A stretch of DNA of 64,000 nt from Paenibacillus sanguinis 2301083 = DSM 16941 (GCF_000374825.1 NZ_KB895379.1:186001-250000), one strand, 5' to 3'. Positions 25,486 through 33,960 are shown, numbered from the stretch's first letter. Made by a program: numbers and translations. The notes: a model not told the origin generated them from the sequence alone.

Positions 25486-26184
25486 TTATTCATAGCCTGC
25501 GGCTTTGAACGCTCCGTCAAGCTTGAACAACTCATTGAAATAAGGTACGATTTCCCGCGCAACCTCGCTTACACGAAACGTTCGACCTGTAACGTCCTCC
25601 AGCGACGTCACCCCGTATTCCTGAATGCCGCAAGGCACTATCCCCCGGAATCCTGCATCCTGAATGCCTGACTTTACATTAAAGGCAAATCCATGACTTG
25701 TAATAAAACCTCTACTACGACGGCATTTATTAAATTTCACACCGATCGCACAAATTTTGACATTCCCTACCCAAACACCGGTATATTCCGGTTTTCGCGA
25801 TCCTTTAATTCCTAAGGAATCCAAATAATTAATAATGACCTGCTCCAATTGACGCAGGTAGCCATGAAGATCGAGACCCCGCCCTGCATCCAGCTTCAAC
25901 AGAGGATAACCAACTAGCTGTCCCGGCCCGTGATAGGTAATATCCCCGCCCCGATCGATTTCAAACACAGCGATGCCCTGCGCCTGAAGCTGCTCGGGAC
26001 TTAGCAGCAAATGCTCGGGATGGCGCTGAGAGCCGATCGTATAGGTCGGTGGATGCTGAAGCAGCAGCAGGTGCTCCTGCTGCTGTCCTTCATCAATTTG
26101 TTTGACAAGCCGTTTTTGCAATTCCCATGCTTCCCCATACTCCAACGTCGGATAATAGCAGATTTTCAAGCCGTTCTTGCTCAT
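25486..26184 (-). CDS. lipB: Octanoyl-[ACP]:protein N-octanoyltransferase LipB
   Basis: 232 residues. Moves octanoate from acyl carrier protein to the lipoyl domains of E2 and related proteins. Signature RGGDITYHGPGQLVGYPLL; catalytic Lys in ICAIGVKF and catalytic Cys in GIVPCGI. It follows bkdB, whose product carries a lipoyl domain, a sensible functional link. Start at ATG 26184, with AGAGG 9 nt upstream; earlier ATGs are possible but add a non-homologous basic stretch. Confidence 0.92.
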   Translation of the reverse strand: MSKNGLKICYYPTLEYGEAWELQKRLVKQIDEGQQQEHLLLLQHPPTYTIGSQRHPEHLLLSPEQLQAQGIAVFEIDRGGDITYHGPGQLVGYPLLKLDAGRGLDLHGYLRQLEQVIINYLDSLGIKGSRKPEYTGVWVGNVKICAIGVKFNKCRRSRGFITSHGFAFNVKSGIQDAGFRGIVPCGIQEYGVTSLEDVTGRTFRVSEVAREIVPYFNELFKLDGAFKAAGYE

Positions 26185-26243
26185 CGCGCTTCGCCTCTTT
26201 ATAGGAAATCTAGGCATCAGGCTCTCGCCCCGCCATGCCAAAT

Positions 26244-27608
26244 TTAATAGACTTGGGTATCAAGCGAGTAGCTTTCCATGTTTTCCTTAACTCGCTGCAT
26301 AAAGCGTCCGCAAATGACTCCGTCCAGAATCCGATGATCCAGTGACAGACAGAGATTAGCCATGGAACGGACCGCAATCATGTCGTTAATGACTACCGGC
26401 CGTTTCACGATGGATTCAAAGGTTAATATAGCCGCTTGCGGATAATTGATAATCGGCTGTGTCAGAATCGAACCGAAGGAACCCGTGTTGTTCACCGTAA
26501 ATGTTCCGCCCTGCATATCATCCAGCTTCAGCTTGCCTGCACGAACCTTGCTAGCCAATTCTTCAATCTCCCGAGCCAGTCCGGCGATGTTCTTCTGGTC
26601 GGCCTTCTTGATGACCGGGGTCAGTACAGAATCCTCTGTGCCAACTGCCAGCGAAATATTGATATCTCGCTTGACTATAATTTTGTCTACTCCCCAGACG
26701 GAATTCATAATCGGGTAATCCTTGATTGCACCCACTACGGCCTTCAGCAAAAAGGCCAGGTAGGTCAAGTTGACGCCTTCCTTCTGCTTGAACTCTTGCT
26801 TCAACTTGTTGCGCAGTTGAACCAGATTTGTGACATCGACCTCAATCATCATCCAGCCATGCGGAATTTCAGAGACACTCTGACGCATCCGGGTCGCAAT
26901 CGTGTTGCGAATAGGGGTTACATCAATAAAATACTCGGAGCGATCTCCACGCTCTACCTCAATCGTTGGAATTGGCGGATTTTCCGTCAAATGCAGGCCG
27001 GAATGACGCACAGGCTCGGAAGAGACCGCCGAAATGGCTGCCACGGGTGCAACTGACTGTTGTGCAGCAGCCGAAGTAGAAGCTGAGATAGATGTAGCCC
27101 CAGTTCTTGTACTGGTTTGACCTCCATGTTCTATATAAGCCAGTACATCCTTGCGGGTCACTCGCCCTCCCAGGCCAGTACCGGCAATTTGCCGCAGGTC
27201 AAGTCCATACTGGGCAGCCAGCGTCTGGACAGCCGGCGAATAACGGCTGCGCTGCCCGCTCTCCGGTTCTATTGGTGGTGCGGCCGGAGCCTGCGTTGTG
27301 CTGCTGAAAGAAGCCGTCGCTTCAGCGCCCGATTCACCGGCGCCAGATGCTGCTGCTGACGTTTCAATACGGCAAATGATGGCCCCTACCTGGACTTCCT
27401 CGCCTTCCTTGGCCAACAGTTCACCCATCACTCCATCCAGTGTCGAAGGAATTTCGGCGTTCACTTTGTCTGTAATGACTTCGCAGATAGGCTCATATTG
27501 CTCCACCGGGTCTCCGGGTTGCTTTAACCATTTCCCAATGGTAGCCGACACCAGTGATTCAGCAAGTTGCGGCATGACAACATCGGTTAACGTTTTATTG
27601 GATGGCAT
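26244..27608 (-). CDS. bkdB: Branched-chain 2-oxoacid dehydrogenase E2 (dihydrolipoyl transacylase)
   Basis: 454 residues. N-terminal lipoyl domain with the modified lysine in CEVITDKVNAEIPS, a Ser/Ala/Pro-rich linker, a peripheral subunit-binding domain (RYSPAVQTLAAQYGLDLRQI) and a C-terminal catalytic domain ending SLDHRILDGVICGRFMQRV, with the active-site His and Asp. Makes branched acyl-CoA primers for iso/anteiso fatty acids. Start at ATG 27608 is preferred because GGGAG abuts the earlier GTG. Last gene of the bkd unit. Confidence 0.92.
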   Translation of the reverse strand: MPSNKTLTDVVMPQLAESLVSATIGKWLKQPGDPVEQYEPICEVITDKVNAEIPSTLDGVMGELLAKEGEEVQVGAIICRIETSAAASGAGESGAEATASFSSTTQAPAAPPIEPESGQRSRYSPAVQTLAAQYGLDLRQIAGTGLGGRVTRKDVLAYIEHGGQTSTRTGATSISASTSAAAQQSVAPVAAISAVSSEPVRHSGLHLTENPPIPTIEVERGDRSEYFIDVTPIRNTIATRMRQSVSEIPHGWMMIEVDVTNLVQLRNKLKQEFKQKEGVNLTYLAFLLKAVVGAIKDYPIMNSVWGVDKIIVKRDINISLAVGTEDSVLTPVIKKADQKNIAGLAREIEELASKVRAGKLKLDDMQGGTFTVNNTGSFGSILTQPIINYPQAAILTFESIVKRPVVINDMIAVRSMANLCLSLDHRILDGVICGRFMQRVKENMESYSLDTQVY

Positions 27609-27627
27609 ATTATGGCTCACTCCCTAA

Positions 27628-28614
27628 TTAATAAAGCGCCAATTGAAGCATGGCTTCCTTGACCTTGTCTTTGCTAAGCATAAAGAACTTCTCCATCGGC
27701 GGGCTGATCGGCATCGCCGGAACATCGGGGCCGCATAAGCGCTGGATAGGCGCATCCAGATCAAATAAACATTCCTCGGATACGATCGCCGACACTTCAG
27801 CGCCGATCCCCCCGGTCTTGTTATCCTCGTGGATAATAAGCACCTTCCCGGTCTTGCGAGCGGCCTCCACAATAGCCTCGCGGTCTAAAGGCTGCAAGGT
27901 ACGCAAGTCAAGAATATGCGCGCTTACTCCTTGCTCTGCAGCCAGTTCCTCGGCAGCTTGCATGGCAAAATGCAAAGGCAGACTGTAGCTGATTACCGTA
28001 ATATCGGAGCCTTCGCGAAGCACCTTTGCCTTACCGATGGGTACTACATAATCGTCCTCTGGAACATCCTCCTTGATCAGCTTGTAGCATTTCTTGTTCT
28101 CGAAGAAGAGCACAGGATCGGGATCACGAATTGCCGCCTTTAGCAAGCCTTTGGCGTCATAAGCGGAATAAGGGGCCACAATCTTGAGCCCTGGTGTTCC
28201 GAAGAAGATGGATTCGGGGCACTGCGAATGATACAGTCCGCCAAAGATTCCGCCGCCAATTGGAGCACGAACCACGACCGGGCAGCTCCAGTCATTGTTG
28301 GAGCGATAGCGGATTTTGGCTGCTTCGCTAATAATCTGGTTTGTAGCTGGCAGCATGAAGTCTGAATACTGCATCTCTGCGATCGGCTTAAGTCCGTACA
28401 TTGCAGCACCGATGGCTACGCCCGCAATCGCTGACTCGGCCAAGGGTGTATCGATGACGCGCGTTTCCCCAAATTGCTCCTGCAGACCCTTCGTCGTTGT
28501 AAATACGCCGCCCTTGACTCCGACATCCTCTCCTAAAACAAATACATTTTCGTCCCGCTCCATCTCTTCCTTCATGGCCAGACGAATAGCATCGATATAC
28601 TCCATAACCGGCAT
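27628..28614 (-). CDS. bkdAB: Branched-chain 2-oxoacid dehydrogenase E1 beta
   Basis: 328 residues, transketolase-like beta subunit. Motifs: GEDVGVKGGVFTTTKGLQEQ, DTPLAESAIAGVAIGAA, RAPIGGGIFGGLYHSQCPES and HEDNKTGGIGAEVSA. Forms the TPP-dependent E1 heterotetramer with BkdAA. The ATG follows the bkdAA stop by 2 nt with GGGGAGGGG upstream. The pattern favours the branched-chain enzyme over pyruvate dehydrogenase, but this is by resemblance only. Confidence 0.92.
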   Translation of the reverse strand: MPVMEYIDAIRLAMKEEMERDENVFVLGEDVGVKGGVFTTTKGLQEQFGETRVIDTPLAESAIAGVAIGAAMYGLKPIAEMQYSDFMLPATNQIISEAAKIRYRSNNDWSCPVVVRAPIGGGIFGGLYHSQCPESIFFGTPGLKIVAPYSAYDAKGLLKAAIRDPDPVLFFENKKCYKLIKEDVPEDDYVVPIGKAKVLREGSDITVISYSLPLHFAMQAAEELAAEQGVSAHILDLRTLQPLDREAIVEAARKTGKVLIIHEDNKTGGIGAEVSAIVSEECLFDLDAPIQRLCGPDVPAMPISPPMEKFFMLSKDKVKEAMLQLALY

Positions 28615-28616
28615 AA

Positions 28617-29642
28617 TTACAGCCCCTCCCCTTCGCTGGCATACACATGCAACAACGTATCTTCCGGACGAGGGAACGGTGCATTGTCAGCCGCTTCCAC
28701 CGCTTCTTTCAACTGCTGGTTGATCTCTTTGAACAGCTCTTCATTCTGCTCTTCGCTCCACAAGCCCGCTTCCACCAAGTAGGCTTTCAGCTTCGGAATG
28801 CCGTCCTTCTTCCAGTTCTCGTCAACTTCTTCCTTGGTCCGATACGCTAAATCGTTGTCTGAAGTGGAGTGAGGGGACAAACGATACATCATCGCTTCAA
28901 TCAGAGTAGGCCCTTCCCCGCGGACAGCCCGTTCCCGTGCTTCCTTCACGACCCGATAGACCTCAAAGGCATCATTACCGTCTACGCGAATGCCCGGGAA
29001 GCCATAACCCTGGGCACGGTCACAGACGCGACCACCCAATTGCTTCTTCACAGGTACAGAGATAGCATACTGGTTATTTTCGCACATAAAGATTACCGGC
29101 AGCTTCTGTACCCCGGCAAAATTAAGTCCCTCGTGAAAATCCCCTTGATTGCTGGAGCCCTCGCCAAAGGTGACAAACGAGACGATATCCTGCTTCTTCA
29201 TCTTTGCGGCAAGTGCCACTCCGACCGCATGAGGAACCTGCGTAGTCACCGGGCTTGAGCCCGTCACGATCCGCAGGCGCTTGCTTCCGAAATGCCCCGG
29301 CATTTGCCGGCCTCCGCTATTAGGATCATCCGCCTTGGCAAAAGCGGACAGCATCAGTTCCGTCAGCGACATGCCCGCCGACAGAACCAAGCCATAATCG
29401 CGATAATATGGCAGGAAATAATCACGCTGCCGATTAAGGGCAAAGGCTGCTGCCACCTGAGCGGTCTCCTGACCAATGCCGGAGACGTGAAAGTTAATTT
29501 TCCCCGCTCGCTGCAATAGCATGTTGCGTTCATCGAATTTGCGGGCAAGCACCATATATTTGTACATCTCAATCACTTCAGCATTCGATAAACCGAGTTG
29601 CTCGTGCCTTGATTTTGTTTGAATTGAACTTTTCGCATTCAT
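28617..29642 (-). CDS. bkdAA: Branched-chain 2-oxoacid dehydrogenase E1 alpha
   Basis: 341 residues. TPP motif FGEGSSNQGDFHEGLNFA ending ENNQYAIS, and the phosphorylation-loop-like YRLSPHSTSDN. Decarboxylates branched 2-oxo acids from Val, Leu and Ile. AAAGGAGG precedes the ATG. A 116-nt gap separates it from lpdV and holds a TATAAT-type -10 (29715-29720, minus strand) and a strong cre-like site, so bkdAA-AB-B may have its own promoter. Confidence 0.92.
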   Translation of the reverse strand: MNAKSSIQTKSRHEQLGLSNAEVIEMYKYMVLARKFDERNMLLQRAGKINFHVSGIGQETAQVAAAFALNRQRDYFLPYYRDYGLVLSAGMSLTELMLSAFAKADDPNSGGRQMPGHFGSKRLRIVTGSSPVTTQVPHAVGVALAAKMKKQDIVSFVTFGEGSSNQGDFHEGLNFAGVQKLPVIFMCENNQYAISVPVKKQLGGRVCDRAQGYGFPGIRVDGNDAFEVYRVVKEARERAVRGEGPTLIEAMMYRLSPHSTSDNDLAYRTKEEVDENWKKDGIPKLKAYLVEAGLWSEEQNEELFKEINQQLKEAVEAADNAPFPRPEDTLLHVYASEGEGL

Positions 29643-29738
29643 GGGAGTTACCTCCTTTAATTGGGTTTTCTTTACCTAATCTTAAAACCAGGTACTAAGA
29701 CTTGGAATAAGTTTATTATAACCGCTTTTGCGCGAAAA

Positions 29739-29752
29739 GGAAAACGTTAACT
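29739..29752 (-). promoter_or_regulatory. Candidate CcpA operator (cre) before bkdAA
   Basis: GGAAAACGTTAACT on the plus strand matches the cre consensus TGWAARCGYTWNCW at 13 of 14 positions. It lies just upstream of the TATAAT at 29715-29720, where a repressor would block RNA polymerase. Confidence 0.45.
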
Positions 29753-29758
29753 CCAGAA

Positions 29759-31180
29759 TCAAGTATTTAAAGACTGCCCATCTACAGCCAAGGCCGCCTC
29801 ACCGATAATTTCCGCCAAGGTAGGATGGGCAAATACCGCTTGTCCAATTTCCCAAGGCGTGGCATCAAGAAGCTGTGCCAATGCAGCCTGACCAATCAAT
29901 TCGGTAGCATGGGGACCAATAATTTGTACGCCCAGAATATCGTTTGTTTGAGCATCGGCTACCATCTTGACGAAGCCCTCCGTTTCGCCGTGAACCAACG
30001 CCTTGCCAATCGCGGAGAACGGAACTTTGCCGATGTTGACCTTCAACCCCTTGTCCTTGGCCTCCTTGGCCGTAATTCCCACCGAAGCTACCTCAGGCCG
30101 TGTATAAACACAACGTGGTACCTGGCTCTCCTGATATGCATAAGACGTTGCACCCGCCAAATGATTCACGGCCGTCAACCCTTCATGGCTGGCTGCATGG
30201 GCAAGCTGTAGCCCGCCGATGCAATCGCCAATGGCATAAATATGCGGCTCGGTCGTCTGCATATACTCATTTACTCGAATGAAACCACGTTCTAAACCTA
30301 CATCGGTATTCTCCAAGCCAATGTTCTCTACGTTGGCCTGGCGCCCTACGGAGATCAGCAGCTTGTCGCCGGATAGCTCCAGCTTGTCTTCCCCCTGACG
30401 GGCAGATATCTGTACACGGTTCCCCTTGATTGCATACGTTTCAGGCTCCACTGATACACCCGTCAATATGTTGACGCCCCTACGCTGCAACTGCTTCTGC
30501 AACTCATGCGCCACGTCCTTGTCCTCCGCTGGAAGAAGCTGATCCGCTGCCTCTACCAGCGTCACCTCTACACCGAAGTCGCTCAGCAGTGAAGCCCACT
30601 CCACACCGATGACCCCGCCTCCAATAATCAGGATGGAACCGGGCAGCTCCTCCAGTTGCAGAGCTTCATCACTGGTAAGAATATGGATACCGTCCGGTGT
30701 TAGCCCCGGCAATATGCGTGGTCTTGAGCCCGTTGCAATAATCAGATTTGTCGGTACAACGGTTTCCATCTCGCCGTCCGCAAATTCAACAGCTACCGCT
30801 CCACTCTTGGGCGAGAAGATAGATGGGCCAATCACTCGTCCTTTCCCTTCGATAATGCGAATCTTATGCTTACGCATCAAATATTGAACTCCTTTATGGA
30901 GTTGATCTACGATTCCTTGCTTCCGCTCTTGAACCTTTGGAAATACTAATGTTAATTCACCCGCCTCAATACCAAAGCTGGCGCTATCCTTCATTTGGGC
31001 ATAAAGCTCGGCACTACGCAGCAGAGCCTTACTTGGAATACAGCCACGGTGCAGACAGGTTCCTCCCAGCTTGTCCTGCTCAATGATGACAACCTCTTTC
31101 CCCAATTGCGCCGCACGAATCGCCGCTATGTATCCTCCAGTGCCTCCGCCTAATACGGCTACATCACATGTAATTGTCAT
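29759..31180 (-). CDS. lpdV: Dihydrolipoyl dehydrogenase (E3) of the bkd cluster
   Basis: 473 residues, FAD enzyme that reoxidises the lipoyl groups of E2. N-terminal GGGTGGYIAAIRAAQLG, redox-active disulfide GGTCLHRGCIPSK, NAD site ILIIGGGVIGVEWASLLSDFG, FAD-binding IYAIGDCIGG and dimer-interface AHPTLAEIIGEAAL. First gene of this cluster; ptb, bcd and buk, which precede it in B. subtilis, are not here. A GTTTCTCT/AGAGAAAC inverted repeat lies upstream at 31243-31269. Confidence 0.93.
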   Translation of the reverse strand: MTITCDVAVLGGGTGGYIAAIRAAQLGKEVVIIEQDKLGGTCLHRGCIPSKALLRSAELYAQMKDSASFGIEAGELTLVFPKVQERKQGIVDQLHKGVQYLMRKHKIRIIEGKGRVIGPSIFSPKSGAVAVEFADGEMETVVPTNLIIATGSRPRILPGLTPDGIHILTSDEALQLEELPGSILIIGGGVIGVEWASLLSDFGVEVTLVEAADQLLPAEDKDVAHELQKQLQRRGVNILTGVSVEPETYAIKGNRVQISARQGEDKLELSGDKLLISVGRQANVENIGLENTDVGLERGFIRVNEYMQTTEPHIYAIGDCIGGLQLAHAASHEGLTAVNHLAGATSYAYQESQVPRCVYTRPEVASVGITAKEAKDKGLKVNIGKVPFSAIGKALVHGETEGFVKMVADAQTNDILGVQIIGPHATELIGQAALAQLLDATPWEIGQAVFAHPTLAEIIGEAALAVDGQSLNT

Positions 31181-31357
31181 TTAACCATCTCCATCCATCT
31201 ATCAATATGCTCATCCATAATCAATCATTTATATTTTACCTTGTTTCTCTATGATTACAAAAGAGAAACCAACCATGGACATCCCTGGGTGAAATAGGTA
31301 TGATATTTCTAACCGTCGCCTCAATCTCGGTTGTATGGCAGAAAGGACGATGCTCTT

Positions 31358-31660
31358 ATGAAGCTAAAGCTGTCCAGGTTCATTGCGATCCTCATGCTGG
31401 TTCTGCCTGGTATTGCCGCAATGACGGGCTTTCTGAAGATGAAGGACGCCTTGTTTAACTATATGTCCGACCATGGCAACGATTCTCTCAGCCGTGTCAC
31501 CTTTGACTGGCTGGAATTCGGGCTGGGCTTCGTCCTCTTTCTTGCTGGCGCCGGTTTCTTGGGAGGCTGGATTTTCTTCCGTGACCGCAAGCGCAATTAT
31601 TTAGGCCCCAGATTTCGCAACAAGCAAGCAACGGCAGAGGAGAATTCCTCACAGTCCTGA
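31358..31660 (+). CDS. yqzF: DUF2627 family membrane protein (YqzF-like)
   Basis: 100 residues with two transmembrane segments (FIAILMLVLPGIAAMTGFL and GLGFVLFLAGAGFLGGWIFF) and a basic tail (RDRKRNYLGPRFRNK). Matches DUF2627 in length and topology. The family lies near bkd genes in bacilli, as here, on the opposite strand to lpdV. Start at ATG 31358 rather than an upstream TTG. Function unknown. Confidence 0.8.
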   Translation: MKLKLSRFIAILMLVLPGIAAMTGFLKMKDALFNYMSDHGNDSLSRVTFDWLEFGLGFVLFLAGAGFLGGWIFFRDRKRNYLGPRFRNKQATAEENSSQS

Positions 31661-31700
31661 ACTTGAATATGTCAAAACCTATATATTCTATACATCTCAA

Positions 31701-31739
31701 AAAAACCTCTTGCCCCAAGCTTTGGTGTAAGAGGTTTTT
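31701..31739. terminator. Bidirectional terminator
   Basis: AAAAACCTCTT pairs with AAGAGGTTTTT across an 17-nt loop, between the DUF2627 gene and the small gene converging on it. Confidence 0.85.
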
Positions 31740-31742
31740 GTC

Positions 31743-31952
31743 TTATTCGTATAAAGCATCCTTCAGCTTGGTTGACATCCGCGATCCGCTATGTCCTGAC
31801 ACCCGCAGCAGCGCCTTGCGCAGCCTAAGATTCTCCGCCGTGACCTGTTCAATGCGCTTTAGCAGTTCCTGAACCAATTGCCGCTCATTATCCCCTAATG
31901 CAGCCTGCTCCAGCCTATCGCTATATGCAGACAAGTCAAACTCGTTTGCCAT
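31743..31952 (-). CDS. Unknown 69-aa coiled-coil protein
   Basis: Soluble, mostly helical: a heptad-like run (LVQELLKRIEQVTAENLRLR) followed by a basic tail with SGHSGSRMSTKLKDAL. GAGG lies 11 nt before the ATG at 31952; an earlier ATG overlaps the ribosome site. It follows the ArsR-type gene by 25 nt, so the two are probably one unit. Not recognised; possibly a small dimerising factor. Confidence 0.65.
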   Translation of the reverse strand: MANEFDLSAYSDRLEQAALGDNERQLVQELLKRIEQVTAENLRLRKALLRVSGHSGSRMSTKLKDALYE

Positions 31953-31977
31953 GTTGTTCATTTCCTCTCTTAACAAT

Positions 31978-32289
31978 CTAATGCTTGCATGCAGCATGCT
32001 CAACAGCCTGGGTCAGCAAGGAAATGACATGCTCATCATCGCAGCTATAATATACCGTATTGGCTTCTCTGCGAAATTTCACCAGCCGCAAATTGCGTAA
32101 CAGGCTTAATTGATGCGAAACTGCCGATTGTGATAACCCCAACACTTCCGATATATGAGTCACAGAACATTCCTCCTCTGACAGCAAATAAAGGATTTTG
32201 ATCCGTGTTGGATCGGACAGTGTTTTAAAAATAGTGGAAACTTGCTCAAGAATCTCCGGACTCAAAAAATGATGGACCTCTTTCTTCAC
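31978..32289 (-). CDS. ArsR/SmtB-family metal-sensing repressor
   Basis: 103 residues. Winged helix with TLSDPTRIKILYLL, VTHISEVLGLSQSAVSHQLS and LVKFRREANTVYYSC. The last helix has D-x-H-x10-H-x2-C (DEHVISLLTQAVEHAAC), the zinc-sensor alpha-5 pattern of SmtB/CzrA with Cys in place of the final His or Glu. That suggests a transition-metal sensor (inference). Start chosen at GTG 32289, with GGGGAG 5 nt upstream. No metal pump is adjacent, so its targets are elsewhere. An SmtB-type operator lies upstream. Confidence 0.85.
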   Translation of the reverse strand: MKKEVHHFLSPEILEQVSTIFKTLSDPTRIKILYLLSEEECSVTHISEVLGLSQSAVSHQLSLLRNLRLVKFRREANTVYYSCDDEHVISLLTQAVEHAACKH

Positions 32290-32328
32290 CAGGGCTCCCC
32301 TTCCATGCCATTGTTTCAATAGTCAATA

Positions 32329-32342
32329 TGAATGTATGCTCA
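32329..32342. promoter_or_regulatory. Candidate ArsR/SmtB-type operator
   Basis: TGAATGTATGCTCA fits the SmtB-type operator pattern TGAAyA-N2-TrTTCA at 12 of 14 positions, 40 nt before the repressor start. Suggests autoregulation. Confidence 0.4.
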
Positions 32343-32380
32343 CGCAAAGAATAATCTTGTACCTCAGAATTGTCAAGCTT

Positions 32381-32419
32381 GTCATGATCGCCTGTCATGA
32401 TCGCCATGTTATGATCGCC
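32381..32419. repeat. Three 12-bp direct repeats upstream of the ArsR gene
   Basis: GTCATGATCGCC at 32381-32392 and 32394-32405, and GTTATGATCGCC at 32408-32419: spacing of 13 and 14 nt, so near one helical turn and a quarter. No gene overlaps them. Confidence 0.8.
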
Positions 32420-32503
32420 AAGCCTTCATAAGCTATTACTATTTCAGCTACGTATTGCTGCCACCTCAATTTCGGATAAATCTTGATAAATATATATAAG
32501 GTA

Positions 32504-32722
32504 TTAACTCTTCTTTCCAGCTTTCCAGGTTACAAATGTATTAATCAGTATTACAATAATTAATCCTAATAACAGGATATTAGTCATACTAAGATTTGAA
32601 TCTATCGCTTTAATATCATTTGATATTTGATGAGAACCACTACTTACCGTAGAACTAACACTACTTACTTGATTAGAAAGATTTATTATTTGCTGTTTGT
32701 AATCTACTTCGGGATTTTCCAT
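32504..32722 (-). CDS. Unknown 72-aa small membrane protein, AT-rich
   Basis: Soluble N-terminal half rich in Ser, Gln and Asn with a heptad pattern (IINLSNQVSSVSSTVSSG, ISNDIKAIDSNLS), then one C-terminal transmembrane helix (NILLLGLIIVILINTFVTW) and a basic AGKKS end. This is the layout of a tail-anchored coiled-coil protein. AGAGGGTGAT precedes the ATG. Base composition is clearly more AT-rich than its neighbours, which may mean recent gain. Lies between the ArsR gene and spo0A. Function unknown. Confidence 0.65.
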   Translation of the reverse strand: MENPEVDYKQQIINLSNQVSSVSSTVSSGSHQISNDIKAIDSNLSMTNILLLGLIIVILINTFVTWKAGKKS

Positions 32723-32767
32723 TGAAAATCACCCTCTCTCCGCTTAAGATTCTCAATCTGAAAGAAA

Positions 32768-32810
32768 TTGCTCCTCTACTGGTTGTTTAACCTAACCAAT
32801 AAAGGAGCAA
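32768..32810 (-). terminator. spo0A terminator
   Basis: TTGCTCCT pairs with AGGAGCAA, extended by TTGGTT/AACCAG-type pairing, and the minus strand continues TTTCTTTC. It lies 74 nt after spo0A. Confidence 0.65.
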
Positions 32811-32883
32811 AATCTATACATATTTACTGTAAAAGTTTAGAGGTATAGAGTAAGTAATTTGCCAAGCCCTATTCCTCATCCCT

Positions 32884-33690
32884 TCAAGAAACTTTATGCT
32901 CAATCCGCAGCTTGTCGGCGACCATCGCAATAAATTCACTGTTGGTGGGCTTCGATTTGCTGATGTTGATCGTATAACCGAACAAATGACTGATGCTGTC
33001 GATGTTGCCGCGCGTCCATGCGACTTCAATAGCATGACGGATGGCACGTTCGACACGGGAAGGTGTAGTCTTGAATTTTTCAGCAATTGCAGGATAAAGC
33101 GTTTTGGTTATGGCTCCAAGAATCTCAATGTTGTTGTACACCATCGTAATGGCTTCGCGCAGATACTGATATCCTTTAATATGCGCAGGTACACCGATTT
33201 CATGAATGATCGAAGTAATGTTCGCGTCCAAATTCTTTCCTTTGCCAAGCGGAACTACATTGGATTTCACAAATGCAGCGGATGCTCCACCACTCGTCAG
33301 GCTTTGTACGCCTACAAGCTGGCGAATCCGGTTAGCCAGAACCTCCATGTCAAATGGTTTCAGAATGTAGTAAGAAGCGCCAAGCTGAACGGCACGCTGC
33401 GTGATGTTCTCTTGACCGAAGGCGGTCAGCATGATGATTTTGGGCTGTGGATTCAGGTTGAGATCACGTATACGTTCGAGCACTCCCAGTCCATCCAGGT
33501 GAGGCATGATGATATCCAGAATCAGAACCTCCGGCACCTTGCCAGCCGCATTATCGATCATCTCCAGCACTTCTTCCCCATTATATGCGATTCCTGAGAC
33601 GATCATATCGTCTTGTTCTGAGATGTATTCCGCAAGCAAATTTGTAAATTCTCGATTATCATCCGCCAACAACACTTCGATTTTATGCAC
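32884..33690 (-). CDS. spo0A: Sporulation master response regulator Spo0A
   Basis: 268 residues. Receiver domain with acidic pocket LLADDN, phosphorylated Asp in [13 protein letters not shown] (about 57), TAFGQ and the KPFD lysine. The C-terminal DNA-binding domain is highly conserved ([52 protein letters not shown]). Phosphorylated by the Spo0F-Spo0B relay or by direct kinases. It lies downstream of spoIVB, as in B. subtilis, behind a sigma-H-type promoter with 0A boxes. Confidence 0.98.
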   Translation of the reverse strand: MHKIEVLLADDNREFTNLLAEYISEQDDMIVSGIAYNGEEVLEMIDNAAGKVPEVLILDIIMPHLDGLGVLERIRDLNLNPQPKIIMLTAFGQENITQRAVQLGASYYILKPFDMEVLANRIRQLVGVQSLTSGGASAAFVKSNVVPLGKGKNLDANITSIIHEIGVPAHIKGYQYLREAITMVYNNIEILGAITKTLYPAIAEKFKTTPSRVERAIRHAIEVAWTRGNIDSISHLFGYTINISKSKPTNSEFIAMVADKLRIEHKVS

Positions 33691-33751
33691 TACCGACTTC
33701 CTCCTTCAAAATGAAAAAATGATGATCTCCTTCTCTTTCCCAAGAATAAGG

Positions 33752-33778
33752 ATTCGACATGTAAAAGTAAATTCCTTC
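33752..33778 (-). promoter_or_regulatory. Sigma-H promoter for spo0A
   Basis: Minus strand GAAGGAATT (about 33770-33778), 11-nt spacer, GTCGAAT (33752-33758), fitting RnAGGAwww / RnnGAAT. The -10 overlaps a 0A box, implying feedback by Spo0A. Confidence 0.7.
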
Positions 33779-33905
33779 TGTCGAAAATTATTTTTCTTTA
33801 TTTTTTTACGGTGTTAAGTTATAATAATTTATTTGTTTACATAAAGTGATGATGTTCGTAGCCATTCGACAAATGCATACATATTTTGCTTGATGGGTGT
33901 CGACA
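33753..33905. promoter_or_regulatory. Cluster of 0A boxes upstream of spo0A
   Basis: The 7-bp 0A box TGTCGAA or its complement TTCGACA is at 33753-33759, 33779-33785 and 33865-33871, and a palindromic TGTCGACA at 33898-33905 carries 6 of 7 in both orientations. Chance occurrence of so many within 153 bp is unlikely. A likely vegetative -10 (TATAAC) lies among them. Confidence 0.7.
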
Positions 33906-33923
33906 TTGGTCATATCCTAAATA

Positions 33924-33960
33924 TAAAAAAACCTCAAGGCAGCAATTAGCTAGCCTTAAG
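33924..33960 (-). terminator. spoIVB terminator
   Basis: CTTAAGGC and GCCTTGAG form the stem and TTTTTTT follows on the minus strand. The stem starts inside the last codons of spoIVB. Confidence 0.75.

Noticed and set aside
31181-31357. Sigma-54 (-24/-12) promoter before lpdV
   Set aside because: No TGGCAC-N5-TTGC-like pair at proper spacing was found.
32381-32419. CRISPR-like direct repeats
   Set aside because: Only three 12-bp units with 1-2 nt gaps and no spacers or cas genes.
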